Made by a program: the position numbers and the translations under genes
Part shown: piece by piece, positions 25,491-37,872 of the stretch
How positions within the stretch are numbered: position 1 is the stretch's first letter
Layout of the letters: each line of letters begins with the position of its first letter
Origin: Ampelocalamus luodianensis
Lineage: Eukaryota > Streptophyta > Magnoliopsida > Poales > Poaceae
DNA length: 64,000 nucleotides
Reading direction: 5' to 3'
NCBI GenBank assembly: GCA_036346255.1
Contig: CM070617.1
Coordinates: 1-64,000, forward strand
The notes under the pieces: generated by a model
Database searches by the model: none
What the model saw: only the letters and a program-made list of their open reading frames with translations
What the model was told of the DNA's origin: nothing

Positions 25491-26600
25491 GTATGGAAGA
25501 TACATTCCAAGATGTAATAAATTACCAACATAAGGATGATGCAAGGTGGTGAAATGACTCTGGACCCGCACACCAACCCAAAATACAAATACGTAAGGCA
25601 AAGCGAAACTAGCTAAAGATGAACACAGATAGCAATATATTAGTGTTGTAAACATTTTCTCGAATAATTGCTTATCTCGTTAGCACCAATTTCAATCTCG
25701 ACAAAACCAAATTAGCGTAAGTTTAACATTGAGATGCATACAAATACAATGTTCCAGCTAAATCCAGACAGGAATGAGTTACCATTGCTTGATACCTTAA
25801 TCAACTGAACTTGGCAGAAACTAATGAACCAATTGCCGAGCCACCATGGCCACGGGCGGGCGCGCAAGCCGGGGAGGGGCGCACGGGGGCGAGCCGAGAG
25901 GAGGAGCAACCACAGGCACGGCGAGCCCGGGGTAGGTGCGAGTCGAGGGGAGGACCAACCACCAGGCACTCGCGACCGGAGGCCGGGTCGGCAGGGGGAC
26001 GAGCGCAAGTGAGTGTGGGCGTGCAGGCGCCGACACGCAGGGGACCAAGGAGGAGATGGAGATAGGGAACGAGGTCGGGTGGCGAGAGGAGGAGAGGCCG
26101 AGACAGGAGAGACACCGAGAGGAGAGGAGATGAGCGGGCGGTGCAGAGGATTAGGGCGTGGAGCTAGTTGCCTTGTGGGGAGGTGGAGGCGTGGATGGGG
26201 AAGATCAAGAAACCCACAATTTATGTGGAGACGTGAGCAGATTTTCGGGAAGGTGAGGAGATTTTATCCTGCATAACCAAAAATTGGTGGGATTTGGGAT
26301 TCTAAGAGAGGAAAACGGTGGGATAAAAAGACACAAAAAATGGAGGGAATGAATGGAGGAGATGAAAATAGTTTTGGGAGTTGAACTGTTAAACCTGACA
26401 AGGAACATAAGTCGATCGGAGCCAAACTAGACCTTATATACGAATAATTTAAGGGGTTTTCATATTCCAAAAATATTTGTGATCGTATTCGTTCGATTCG
26501 TATTCAATGGTATTTTGTGGGTAATTTCAGCGAATTTCAGTGGCAAATGATTATATTCCATAAAATTTTCAGCAAAAAGAAAATTAAAAAACTAGGCATT
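25491..26600. other. Mixed AT-rich and GC-rich sequence without a clear gene
   Basis: The part at 25830-26250 is GC-rich with overlapping frames on both strands, the look of a captured grass gene 5' end (CpG-rich exon 1 or UTR). The translations are low-complexity Ala/Gly/Arg/Pro and match no family I know. Downstream is AT-rich. Confidence 0.35.
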
Positions 26601-26604
26601 TCAA

Positions 26605-26772
26605 ATGTTTGCAACGAATAAGGTTGCAACACATGTTATCTGTAGCCATCCATATGATTTATGACGAATAGGTTTTGCAACACATATTATGCATAGCCAT
26701 AATACAACTTCGTAACGTATGCATAGAGCGTTGCGACGTATGCGTTGGTAAAAGGGTGTTCGTGTTGTAGTG
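26605..26772 (-). mobile_element. Terminus of a CACTA (En/Spm) transposon
   Basis: The minus strand begins CACTACAACACGAACACCC at 26772, a typical CACTA terminal inverted repeat. Inside it are subterminal repeats about 50 bases apart containing GTTGCAACACAT (26622 and 26675) and GCATAGCC. The other end is not found; it was probably lost or lies beyond the retroelement insertions. Only the last 21 bases are copied at 44081-44101, so the duplication breakpoint falls inside this terminus. Confidence 0.65.
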
Positions 26773-27250
26773 ACCATGGCAAATCGTAGGGATTTACTAG
26801 CGTTACCCTTGAACATCCCCGTGGATCACGGAAACCCCATGAATTTCCTCTTCTCCTACTTTCCCTCCTTCTCCTTGCTCCTTCTCCTTCCCTCTGCTGC
26901 TTCAAACCTCCCGACTCGCCCGCCGGTGCATGGGGAGCATCCGACGAAGAGGCGCGCCGCGCGACAAGGAGGTAGGGGCAACGCGCCAAGGAGGGATAAG
27001 GAGGAGAGTTCGGTAGGGGAGTGGCGGCTAGGGTTTGGGGCTGCCCCCTAAACCCCCATGGTCGATCCCCCCTTGGGCAAGGTTGCCATGGGCCGCCCCG
27101 GCCCATGTTGTCCTAATTTTTCTGAATTTCTCCTTTTTGATTCACTTAATTACCTTTCTAGTTCAATTATCTCTCTAGTATAAATCGGGATATTACAACA
27201 TGCTTGTTAATCAATATAAATGATGATTCGAGACAAAATAACATATTATT
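26773..27250. mobile_element. End of an older gypsy-like LTR (fragment)
   Basis: The sequence around 27160-27197 (TATAAATC, GGGATATTACA) looks like the end of a rice gypsy LTR of the TGTCAC...ATATTACA type. The CACTA element appears to have inserted into it at 26772. No coding sequence is seen. The same block is repeated at 44102-44578 with small indels in the GC-rich part. Confidence 0.4.
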
Positions 27251-30200
27251 TGTCACAGCCCCATTTTGTATATATGTTAATTATATGACATGTTGTTTTT
27301 GGAGTATATGCATAAATGGTTGCACTTGAATTATTCAAAACAAATGAAAACCCACATCTTAAAATGCAACTCCAAAAGAAAACTGAAATTAACGCTTGTA
27401 AACATATCTAGAAAATAAATTATTGAAATACTATAATGATTATCATGAATTAATATGATTTTTTTAAAAAAATTAGAGCTCATCTTGACATGGATAAAAA
27501 TCTATGTTCAATATAAATAACATCTAAAAAGAATTTTAAATAAAGCAATTAAGTCATGAACAATGGGTTTATAAAATTTATATGGGTTCTGTAGCATCAC
27601 AGTATCCTCTATGAAAATTTTCAGAATTTTACAAATTTTATTTCTATTTTTAAACCTCTAGACAAACTAGAAACTTTTGAATTCAAACCTGGTCGACCTA
27701 ACCCTAACCCCTTTGGATCAGAGTGACCAACCCAACCTCTTGACTTGGCTGGACCGTATCTCTTCGCTCGCGCCTGAGTCCGATCGCACCCGCTCACGCG
27801 CGCCGTCCGATGTTAAACAGACCGTCCAGATCTTATGGGTCGTTTCGACCATCCGGAATCTCCACGCAATCTTGACCGCCGTTTTCAAATGGACCGCATC
27901 CGCTTGCTCGCGAATCCATCGAATCACACCGCTTCACGCAGTCACCGACAGCCCGAACCCACCTGTCGGTCTCGTCTTCTCCATGCCACTTCGAGCCTTC
28001 ACGAGCTCCAGCACGCAAGCAGGAGGTGGCGAGCACTCCAGGCGTTCCCGAGCATGCAACACCACGTTATCTCGACAACGAGCTTGTCATCACCTCCTTT
28101 GCTGCCACGAATTGTTGATGTGTCCTTTCCTGGGTCGAAACCCTCACAACTCACACTTTCTCTCTCTCGGCTGAGTCGATCCACTCGACCTCTCTCCCTC
28201 CACACTGTGACTTATCCTCCCATTCTTGTGTCGTTCTTCTACTCTCACTTTGCCGTGTACATACTCCTAATTTGAGGCTATGTCTTTGACCGTAGCTCCC
28301 GAACCACGAGGGTGTCTTTAGCTGGTTCTCAGGCGTGCTCCGAGTGCCACCCCGTGGCATCTTCTTATCCGGTGAGCTCCTTCTTAATTCTTGCGTGTCG
28401 CATCTTGTTCTAGGTTATTAGGAGTAAAACCCCTCAAACAATTTGTTCATCGACCCACGGGATCATCGGAATTTTGAAGTTGTTCTTATTTTGGTCGAAA
28501 ATAGTTCCTTCGTTCTCATCTCCGGCCTGGTGGGTGATTTCTCGATTCCTTCCGGTTTGAGCATCTAATGTGTCCTCAGAACTCTATTCGATCACCCATT
28601 GTTTGATTCCTTGCTCAGGGTGTCATGTCAACGTGGACCTCCTTTTTGCCGCTTTCCGGTCATCGTCATCGGTGAGCCACCGTGATCCTCCAACCATCTC
28701 CTTGGTCCCGGTAAGCTCCTTGGACTCTAGGGATGCTTGTACACCCATTTGATTGCTCAGTGTGTAGCCGGGTTGACTTGCCCACTTAACTTATGCCGTA
28801 ATACCGCCGCCAGATCTCATCGCCACGTCGCCGCCCGCCAAGCTCCACCATGTTCCCGCCACCACTAGGACCGCATTGCTTTTGTGAATCCATTTTGGCC
28901 TTTGGTTCACGCGCCATACCCCCACCACGCCAGCTAGCCGCTGGCCAAGAGCGCGGGAGCAAAAGCTCTGTTGTCGAAAATTCCGACCAAAGAATCGTAG
29001 CTCGTGATTAGAGTTAAACGTTGTCGCTTTAGTATTAAATGTTGTTTAGTTTAAGTTAATGGTATAGCGCCTCACCGACATGTGGGCCTCGAGTGTTAAG
29101 TCATTGCGTAAAGTCCGCAAAGGCATTTTCGCTAAGGAAAACGCATTTTTGTGTTTCAACCGAAAGTCTGCGTTAGTTATTTGAAGACGTATTGATAAAA
29201 TACGTCTTCGACATTGTTTCAGCTGGGGCCGAGTCAATGTTGACTAAGTCAACCTTGACTGGGTCCCGCCAAGTTTACAACCGCTAGGTTCGGCTGAGTA
29301 AGAAAAGTAATCTTTGAGAATATAATTTTCGAAATGAGTTACTTTTGAACTGAAAAATAGGTTAAACTTCTAAAATTCATAACTAATTCATTTTAACTCC
29401 AAATTAAGTAAAGCAAATTTTGTTGGTTCATATTTTTTAATGTAGTTTTAAATGGAATAGGTTTCCAGTATGTTTATGTCCCAAAAAATTGTTGGGAATA
29501 GAATTGAGGTCTTATTTGAATTAAGTTTAACACATGTAATTGTTTAAACTTCATAAATTCATAAGTAATTTATCTTAAGTCCGAATAAAGTGAAATCAAT
29601 TTTGTTAATTTTCATTTTTAATGTACTTTTAATTGGAATAGCTTTTGGATATGTTTCATTATGTAAAATGTTGGTATTTGAATTAATTGTATGCTAATGA
29701 CTTTAACATTGGAAAATTCTTATGAACACTAAATGAACTAAAATTTTTACCTAAAATCATATAATATTAGAACCTCATCAAGTATAAATTTCATGCATGT
29801 TTGAGCATTTTGGATTTTCATTGTTCTCGATGTTTATTCGTAATAATTATTTTCTAGATTCCAATTGCGGACGTGATACAGAAAATCTGAGATAGAGCAA
29901 GTGGTTTATCAACAAGGCAAGCATCCTCTTGCATCATCTTGATCCCAATTTTTGTACTTTAGTATTTTGAATCGCAATAATAATTGCTTGCATACTATTT
30001 TTGCTATATTTTAACTTGTGAGTTTAGATTAGTTATATCCTAATGCTTGTGGTTTATCCTTAATCATTCCATACAATTAAGCTTAAGTTGGATATATTGT
30101 GATCGTACTTATGCTTTGTACGCAAGCTTAACCCATGATTTAGATCTGGACAAGTGGTGGATATTGTGGGTGCTTTCGTGCAAGAGAATTGGGTATGTGG

Positions 30201-31361
30201 TCGTCTTGTCCGGATCATTAAGGACCGAAGCTTTTGGGCGGTTACTCCAAGTATCAATCGTAATTTCACATGCGGTATTATGGGCGTCGCTTGGTTAAGG
30301 GGAAGATCTTATTGAGTTGGAAAATGGGTGGTGTAAGGACGCATGTGTATGATCATGTTGTTCTTAGGGTTCCGATTGCAATCTATTATGTGCAGTGAGC
30401 ACAACTTTAATTTTTGTCGATTGGGTGGGACTTTGCACAACTTGCGTGTCTCGGTTAGCGTGTTCTATCGTAAACTTGTACTAAGCGGGATCAGGTCTCG
30501 CATGGATGATTCAACTCAATAAGATCGTCTTGCTGAAAAATACCGAGTCTTGATTTCCCCGCCCAGCGTACCAAAGGAAGTGTGCTATTATCCGGAAGCT
30601 TACGGGCTAGTCAAGTCGTGTGGGTAAAGATGTACACCCCTGCAAAGTTAAAACTATTCGAATAGCCGTGTCCACGGTTACGAACGACTTGGTTTTAATT
30701 GTCACCATTGTAGACTGAAAATTTAAAACTTGACTAGTCATGTGCCCGTGCGTTGCAACGAAAACTCATACTTGAACCGAAATTTTAGTATGCAATGCAT
30801 ATTTACCGTGTCCAAAGCATACTATTCACTCGAATATACAATCATCGAATTTTCAACAAAACCATACGTTGGTGTCATTGCTTGAGCATCTACAGAAAAT
30901 GAAAAGAGGATTGAATTATTCCAACTTCTGGTAGATAATGTCATCACAAATTATTAATCAAAATCTGCTTACTTGTGTGACTGCTAAGAATAGCATGGAG
31001 AAAAGTATCACAGTCATCAACAAACCCTTCTGCTAAGCATGATACAACTATGATTTAAATAATAAACTCAACACAAATCCAACTGCTAATAGAACAGGAC
31101 TTAAACGAAGATAAAGCAAGGGGTGTTTTCTGGATTCTGTCTGTACTGGTACCCAAAAAAATTCTTTCCTCATTCCAAATAGAAATTATTTGGACGAATT
31201 CCCGAGCTAGTCAAAGCTGTCCAAAAAAGGTGCAATCGCACATGGCAAATGGAAAATGAAAACCACAGGATCTCAGTATCAGTTTAAAATTCTAGGGAAC
31301 CGAGACAAAGGGTTTCGGTACATCTCATGTTTAAACCGAAAATCAGACGCTTCATGAAAGG

Positions 31362-31500
31362 GCTTTCTGCACCTCAGCAGTCATCATAGAAGTGTCGCCT
31401 GACCCCATGATCAATATTTTTCTAGTTTGAGTACCTCATTTCTCTTTTCTTTGCTACCTCTCTCAGAGCTGCGTTTATTAGTCTTCTTGCAACATCCTGC
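31362..31500 (-). pseudogene. Captured fragment of a clade-D protein phosphatase 2C gene
   Basis: The minus strand from about 31497 encodes VARRLINAALREVAKKREMR. After a TAG that interrupts the frame come KNIDHGVRRHFYDD and a TGA. This matches the C-terminal motif of plant clade-D PP2Cs (AAKKREMRYSDL, then GVRRHFHDDITV). The aspartate pair in that motif belongs to the metal-binding site. Two stops and the very short length show a non-functional capture. Confidence 0.65.
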
Positions 31501-31583
31501 AAAGGTTTTCTAATATGTTAGCAAATAGCAATTTGATAGAATGATAAACAGTATAAATACAGAGGTACCATCAAACTGCAATA

Positions 31584-32931
31584 AACCTGCAAGAAGTCGT
31601 GGAAGGATGCTAGACCGGTTCTTGGGCCAATCATGATAATAGGCACTGAAGGATCAGCAGGCAGTTTGAAGTTTGATTGCCTCACAAAAATCGGAGCCCA
31701 GCTGCACTCCTTGCTCTCTTCTGATGGAATAGTATTCTGCAAATTTGATTGCAATGGTAGGGCAGCTTCAGATAAACACATTTATGATTTGAGGGATTAC
31801 TCTCAACCCAATGGTTTGAAATTTATTTAACTTGGCCATGATCAACACATAAGTCAAGCTTTGGTAGGATAGTTTTAGGTACAAATAAGCTTAGTTTGCA
31901 GGGAAATTGGAACTTGCACGATTTTTTTTAGAACGGGAATTTGCACGATTTTAAAAATGAAATACTTGAAATGATCTATAGGTAAATCATCTATCATTGA
32001 TAAGATGACACACTTCTGATAATTGTATTAGAGGGGGAAATGCCAAAACTATGACAATCACACAGTCCACTTTTTTGGTGCAAAGTAAAAAACAATCATT
32101 TGATCAGCAACCAATCTTAGGAAAACAACCAGAATTGTCACCTAGTGTACAATCCCAATTAGGTGAGAACACAGACATCAAAAGTTGTCAATCCTTGACA
32201 ATCATATCAACCAACATCCAGGTACAGAAAAAAGGGGTTTAATGTCCTTGATAAGTTACCTTGATCCAAGTTGAGCAAACTCCCTTATGTACCTTTCCAG
32301 CGGGAGTTGTTTCATGCACAAGTGCACATGTAACATTAATTCTGGTCGGTGCCATGCTGATGGACCTAATCAATAAAGGAAACTCCTAGTGGAGGCTTTG
32401 TAGAAGGGAACTCTACCATGACTTCCAATAGGCTCCTCTGACTCGCAACAACCTATTGAGCGTACTCATCCTGCATTGTGAATATAAGTGTGTTAAGACT
32501 CCAGTCTAGGTAATCCATAGAATAAAGAAAGCTCATGCAGGATCCGAGAGAAAGAAACCGACCTTATGAGCAGAGAGGCCAAGAACCTTAGACGGTCCAC
32601 TCAAATTTCAAGAAAGATAAGTAGGTAATGCAACCAAAGCGATGCAAATCATAAGCAACATTTTATGTCGAGAAACTTTAATTAACTTTTCGAAACTCTT
32701 GCAAAGATTGTGAACTACTAAAATGCTCACCTTCTTCGGTGAGTTTAGAAGATCGACGTATCGAGCTAGTGCATTCCTCACAGTGATTGGGGAGGGGAAA
32801 GGAGGAGCAAGAGAACCACCATCTAGTGGTGTGCCATCCTCTTTGTCTTCATGAATGGTGAAAAATGTGTCTAAAGAGTAGCCCAACAGCCTCTCTGCCT
32901 CCTCAACAACCTCGAGGCCATGGCTGATCAA
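31584..32931 (-). pseudogene. Captured fragment of an NADPH-cytochrome P450 reductase gene
   Basis: Four minus-strand pieces in correct order match the FAD/NADP half of plant P450 reductase. About 32912-32733 has VVEEAERLLGYS and DKEDGTPLDGGSLAPPFPSP, ending NSPKK. About 32475-32380 has ASQRSLLEVM. About 32372-32253 has INVTCALVHETTPAGKVHKG and CSTWIK, with a GT donor after it. About 31740-31590 has CSWAPIFVRQSNFKLPADPS. The enzyme passes electrons from NADPH to P450s at the ER. Here a stop codon replaces a Trp next to the second piece, and the conserved GPGTG nucleotide-binding motif is GPRTG. The flavodoxin half and C-terminus are missing. It is a pseudogene carried by the Helitron; intron-like spacing shows capture at the DNA level. 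Confidence 0.85.
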
Positions 32932-33379
32932 ACAAAGACAGCTTCTAGTGAGAACTTACTGTTATACCTTGTTGTAGATTTGGACAATGGCAAATTTTCT
33001 CTGTAGCCTTGCAGCATGCTTTCCTATGTGTTGGAGATCAAGCCGTTGCTGACCCGGCGGCCAAGAGTGTGTTCTTGAGTCTTGCTCCATGGTGAGTTAC
33101 CCGCAGCTTGACACAATAGAACGCGATGAGCGGTGGCCGTCAGCAGTTCCGGCAGCCGAGTATAGCTTTGGCAGTGGGGGAGATTTTGGCTAAACCTCTT
33201 AGAAAATCAAAGAATTCATTGGAATTCATCTTACTCACCAGATCTCGTAAAAAACGACGAATTACAAAAATTAGGAGTTAACTACCAAATCCATGTACGA
33301 TGATAGAAAGACTGCATCTCCAAAATTAAAATCTAAGCAAACACAACAATAAATCACATAATCGGGAAATCATCTCACC

Positions 33380-34110
33380 CTATGCATGTGTACCACACCG
33401 TCTTCACCAAGCGCCTCACCCTCTCAACCCACCCCTCGCCGCCCTCACATCGCATTCAGATTCAGATATGGCGCACGCTGCCTGAAGCGAGCGGCGGCGA
33501 CGAGGAGGAGGTGACGAGGTGGTCGCGTCGTGGCCGATGGCGGGCGAACAAAGAGGTGGGGAGGGGGCAATGCCTCGAGGGGCTTTGGAGGAAGGGGAGG
33601 AGGAGGCAGTGGAGGCGAAGAAGGGCCGCTCACCCTACTGCTCCTCGCCTTCCTTTGTGGGACATTCGCGATTTCGCCAACGAAGACGACTTAACAACAG
33701 TTGCAGCCGTCACCGGAGGCTTCACTGACTCATCAACGACAACCACGGCCATCGGCGATTTAGATTGTGGCGAGGTCGGCTTGAGGTTGCGTAACCCGGC
33801 GAGAGGTTTCGATGGCGCGAGCGACGCAATGTGATGTCCTAGATTGGATGGAGATGGAAGAGAGGAAAAGATGGGAGACTTGGTGGTGGAGATGGAACGT
33901 GGGGGATTGAGCAGTTTGGCAAATAGGTGAAGAGCCGCGCGGATGATAGCAGGTGGGTGCGGTTTCTGCTAAATCGGGAGTGGCCGCGTGCACGCGAGAA
34001 AGATCCAACGGTTCAACTCTCATAAAGGAGAATGGATCCAACGGCTCACATCGCACAGAGGACGAACGACCGCAACCAACTCGTAAGCTATAAGGTTGCT
34101 GCTATAAGGT
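33380..34110. other. GC-rich segment inside the Helitron, possible captured 5' end or nested Helitron end
   Basis: Frames on both strands are Pro/Arg/Gly-rich and match nothing I recognise. Bases 34000-34085 (GGATCCAACGGCTCACATC, then ACCAACTCGTA) resemble the subterminal part of the Helitron's own 5' end. An older, degraded Helitron end may therefore be nested here. Confidence 0.35.
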
Positions 34111-34486
34111 TGGATGAAATGAAAGCTTTCCTTCTCATTTGACATTATGCTTAAAAGGACTGAGGTGTATACAATATGTCATCATCGTCTATCAGGATCA
34201 CAGGAGGCTGGCCTTGACAAACTAAACAAGGACTAAAAAACTGATGACCTTGGCAACCGATAATACACACGGAAAAATGGGAGAAGACAAAAAAACAATG
34301 GATAATAAGAAACAAATCCATGCAGAAAATATAATGACCTGTCAAATAGCGTTTTCCTTCTCAGTGATGAAGATCCAAACAACACACCATATAAAATTTG
34401 ACCTTGAGCAAGGAAAATATATTCAGTAATTAGTACATGAATCAGGTGATTAGCAAACATGAAATTTAAATATGAGTGATCAATAC

Positions 34487-34560
34487 CTCGTCTAGGCACC
34501 ATTGGACTTTCGGAAAACAGCACATATGTTCTCTTTCGCATTCGATTAACTGGTGTCATT
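34487..34560 (-). pseudogene. Exon-like piece of unknown origin
   Basis: The minus strand reads MTPVNRMRKRTYVLFSESPM, then VPRR with a possible GT splice donor. It looks like one captured exon, but I do not recognise the gene. It may belong to the same source as the Mediator-like piece next to it. Confidence 0.3.
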
Positions 34561-34636
34561 GAGCTGACATGAACATTCAGAAAACATCTTAGGGGCCTTA
34601 TTATAAAATTTTATTTCCTGTCATGGTGGCAGGAGC

Positions 34637-35581
34637 ATGCATCATCAAGATTAGAGTGCCTAAACAAAATTCTACACACTTAAGTAGCAATGTCTAGCTC
34701 TCTAACCATGAAACAGGAGTTATAATTAGTTTACTAAAAAGGAATCGATATTTACATGTAGCACATTGCATAATAGGAACAAAGGTAGTAAAGCATAACT
34801 GCATGACATGAACAGTGGTAGTAAAGCATGAATGCATAAATAGTCACTTAATGCATGGATTAGACGGTAACGGAAATAAGCACCTGTGACAAGCCTTGGA
34901 ACATCAACACCAGTGGCAGCTACAATTTTCTTCATATGTTCTTCAACCATTTATAGATTGGCAGCAGGGCTAGGCCAATATGTTCCATTCATGAACACTG
35001 GTTTCCAAACACCTCGTGTCACTTCAGCTGAAAAGTAGCTTACTATTGTTGCAAGAGATGCAGGCAGAAAATCAGCTAGATCTTTGGGACCTGGAAATGA
35101 AAAAGGCAGTGTCAAACACTCTGATGATCCCATAGCCCATAGTAAATAGTAATGGTTAATGCATCATCAAGATTAGAGTGCATAAACAAAATTCTACACA
35201 CTTAAGTAGCAATGTCTAGCTCTCTAACCATGAAACAGGAGTTATAATTAGTTTACTTTAGTTTACTAAAAAGGAATCGATACTTACATGTAGCACATTG
35301 CATAACAGGAACAAAGGGAGTAAAGCATAACAGCGTGACATGAACAGTGGTAGCAAAGCATGAATGCATAAATAGTCACTTAATGCATGGATTAAACGGT
35401 AAGAGAAATAGGCACCTGTGACAAGCCTTGGAACATCAACACCAGTGGTAGCTACAATTTTCTTGATATTGTTGCAAGAGATGTAGGCAGAAAATCAGCT
35501 AGATCTTTGAGACCTGAAAATGAAAAAGGCTGTGTCAAACACACTGATGATCCCATAGCCCATAGTAAATAGTAATGGTTA
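34637..35581 (-). repeat. Tandem duplication inside the Helitron
   Basis: The stretch 34637-35158 is repeated at 35160-35581, both starting GCATCATCAAGATTAGAGTG and ending CCCATAGTAAATAGTAATGG. The second copy lacks about 110 bases in the middle of the Mediator-like exon. The event happened within the captured fragment. Confidence 0.8.
34880..35133 (-). pseudogene. Captured fragment resembling Mediator subunit 33 (MED33/RFR1)
   Basis: The minus strand encodes LPASLATIVSYFSAEVTRGV, then WKPVFMNGTYWPSPAANL. A stop follows, then VEEHMKKIVAATGVDVPRL. This pattern fits the plant-specific Mediator subunit 33, a transcription co-regulator that also limits phenylpropanoid genes. The assignment is from recalled sequence. 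The piece is a single exon with an in-frame stop. A second, deleted copy lies at 35410-35540. Confidence 0.5.
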
Positions 35582-37872
35582 ACCACGGAGGTTCAGTCCT
35601 CGCTCTTAATTCTAAAATCATAATTGACAAAGTTGTTCACGTGGAAATAGTCTACCATGGGAGCAAGCAGTTAGAACAGCATCAACCACAAATGGAACAA
35701 CTTCTAGTATTTCCCAAGCAGGTAATTTGAGGCCAAATATGTGAATCATCACCACCAGGGCCAGAGGAGTTTCTTATGCTGCTACTTCCAGATAAAGAAC
35801 CAATAGATGTGCTTCCTTTATTGGCCTTTATGAACATCAAGTTGAGAAGGTTGTCTACATTGTTATGTACAGGTGTTCCATGAGCAAGTCCAGAGAGAGT
35901 TACTTATGCTGCTACTTCCAGATTGCCCGACTACATTTTTATGAGTGCTTTCAACTGAACCGAATCACATGCTGCATAATCGAAAAAGAAAAAAAAATAC
36001 AGCCATCGAGCTTTGAAGAACTCCACATTGCCGGATATAGTACACCAAGCTGACAACAAAAACTGCAAGCGGAGGGTTGGGAGAGTAAAGGGTCGTGGCT
36101 TTCCTCACTGGAGACAACAACGATGGGTCGGCAGTGACCAAAGCATGGGAGAAAGGTCCACCTCAACCTCGGCCAGATTCGACGGCGGCACCTTAACCCT
36201 AGCCTCCACTGCGTAGATCTAATGTCCTACGTCTCCCGTCCATCTCCTCTAGCGGCGGATCTCGCCCGCCGCGCCGTCTGGGTTGGCCGCATCTCCTCTA
36301 ATGGTCACATCAATTTAAATCCGACCTTCTTTCCTCACAAATTCTAAGGCATAATTATGTTGTGCTGGATTCTAATAAGCACAACCAAACTACTAATCCT
36401 TGAATAAAATCAAAAGGCTTCCATATTTGCTTGTTTTCATCCAATTAATGCATTATTGCAATCGAAAAATCTAAATAAATTTTATACACTACAACTATAA
36501 ACCAGTGCATCACAGGTATACATCAACAAATATCACCTATTACTTCTGCATTCAATTTGGAAGGCATCAAGTTAAGGAAATGCATTAACCACAAACCTTA
36601 CCGACAAAAAAGTGATAGATCATTGTGCTCCAAGAGTCAACAACTCATAAAACTTCAGAAGTAAAACTTCAAATCTCACCGATGGATAATGACTTCCGAA
36701 TCGCGTGGTGGCCTCCAACCGCACGGTTGTCGCCCAAGAGCACCGCCGCACTATCGCCAGAAACCCTCCAATCGCGCGACGCGCACAGAGACAAATGCAC
36801 CCGTAACCGCCGATTGAGACTCACCAACCACAAACCTTAGCAAACCGATCGATCGGAAGAAACGAGCGAAGCGAGCGGCGAGGAGCGCACCTTCGGCGAG
36901 AGCGTGAGGAGTGGGCCATCTCGCGGCGTGGCGGCATCGGCGAGGGCGAGAGGTCGCCGCGGCGCTTCTTCAACAGCTCTCTCGCGGCGGCTCTTGCGGA
37001 TCTCCACCATGTTATCTCGCACGGGCGCCCTCCTCCATGTCCATCGCCACCTTTAGCGGTTGCGCCACACCTCCGCCCACTCGCCGCCACGGCAAGAATA
37101 TCGCCGCTTGCCTCCTCGTCGCCCACGCGCTTCTTCGCTCTCGCATCAAGAACCCAACAAAACCAAACACGCAACAAACAACAACAACAAAAGAAGAAAA
37201 CGAAGTGAAAAAGATCTCAGAAAATCCCGTCAGATTGCAAGAACCCGAATGGGACCAAGAAACCCAGATGGGGGGCGGCTAATCCGCAGATTGGGAGGGG
37301 GGATCGGGAGCAGGGGCGAGGTGACAGTTGGAGGGGCGCCATGACCGGCGGCTGGGCTCGGGGGATCTGGGGCCTTGGCCGCACGAGCAGAGAGGAGAGG
37401 CGCCAAGGACCGCGCGGGGAGCGAGAGGCAGAGACGCCATGACCGGCGGCGGGGTGCGGAGAGGGAGGGGTTTTGGGTGGCTGCGGTCTCGCGGAAGAAG
37501 CGGGGGGAATGGTGCACGGTTGGAAGTAAAGACAGGGAACGGGGAAGGGAGGACGGACTGTGACGCGGGCGTCAACCGCGGGGAGGAGGGAGGACGACGC
37601 GTCGGCTGCGGGGAAGAGGGAGAGAGGGCGTCGTAGCTAGTGGCGGAGGCGGTGAGGTGAGAGGAGAGGCGGCGAGGCGAGAGAGAAGTGGGTGGGGTGG
37701 GGGGCGCGACATGCTCATGATGTGGGCGGTTGCTCCGCAGGGAGGCGCGGTTACGAGTGGGTGTGGATCCGATGCGAGATGATCTGAGCCGTTGGTTGAT
37801 CATTGATCCGACGGACGCTGAAGAGAGTTGGAGGACGGACCGTCACCAACTCGTATTTTTAAGTAGTAGAGA
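35582..37872. other. 5' half of the Helitron: AT-rich and GC-rich filler
   Basis: A short duplicated phrase (TTATGCTGCTACTTCCAGAT) is at 35773 and 35903. GC-rich blocks at 36100-36300 and 36690-37700 look like captured exon 1/UTR sequence, but their translations are low-complexity and unassigned. The last 45 bases are the Helitron terminus. Confidence 0.4.

Larger units (their letters stand above)
30734..37872 (-). mobile_element. Complete non-autonomous Helitron (7139 bp) with captured gene fragments
   Basis: On the minus strand the element starts TCTCTACTACTTAAAAATAC (37872) and ends CACGGGCACATGACTAG (30734). It has the Helitron hallmarks of a 5' TC, a 3' CTRR (CTAG) and a short GC palindrome (CGTTGCAACG, 30751-30760) just inside the 3' end. 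It sits between A and T. The uninterrupted target is present in unit 2 near 56091. No Rep/helicase is encoded. Inside are fragments of PP2C, cytochrome P450 reductase and Mediator-33-like genes, all on the minus strand, plus GC-rich pieces. Confidence 0.88.

Noticed and set aside
25712..26276. Several overlapping GC-rich frames on both strands
   Set aside because: High GC suppresses stops in all frames; translations are Pro/Arg/Ala-rich and unassignable.
27677..28275. Frames of 140-165 codons in the solo LTR
   Set aside because: They lie in LTR sequence, are altered in the unit-2 copy (45056-45604) and carry no motif.
33382..33834. 150-codon plus-strand frame in the Helitron
   Set aside because: No recognisable domain; the opposite strand is open too, so GC content explains it.
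36821..37803. Long GC-rich frames in the Helitron 5' half
   Set aside because: Open on both strands, low-complexity, no motif; not supported as genes.
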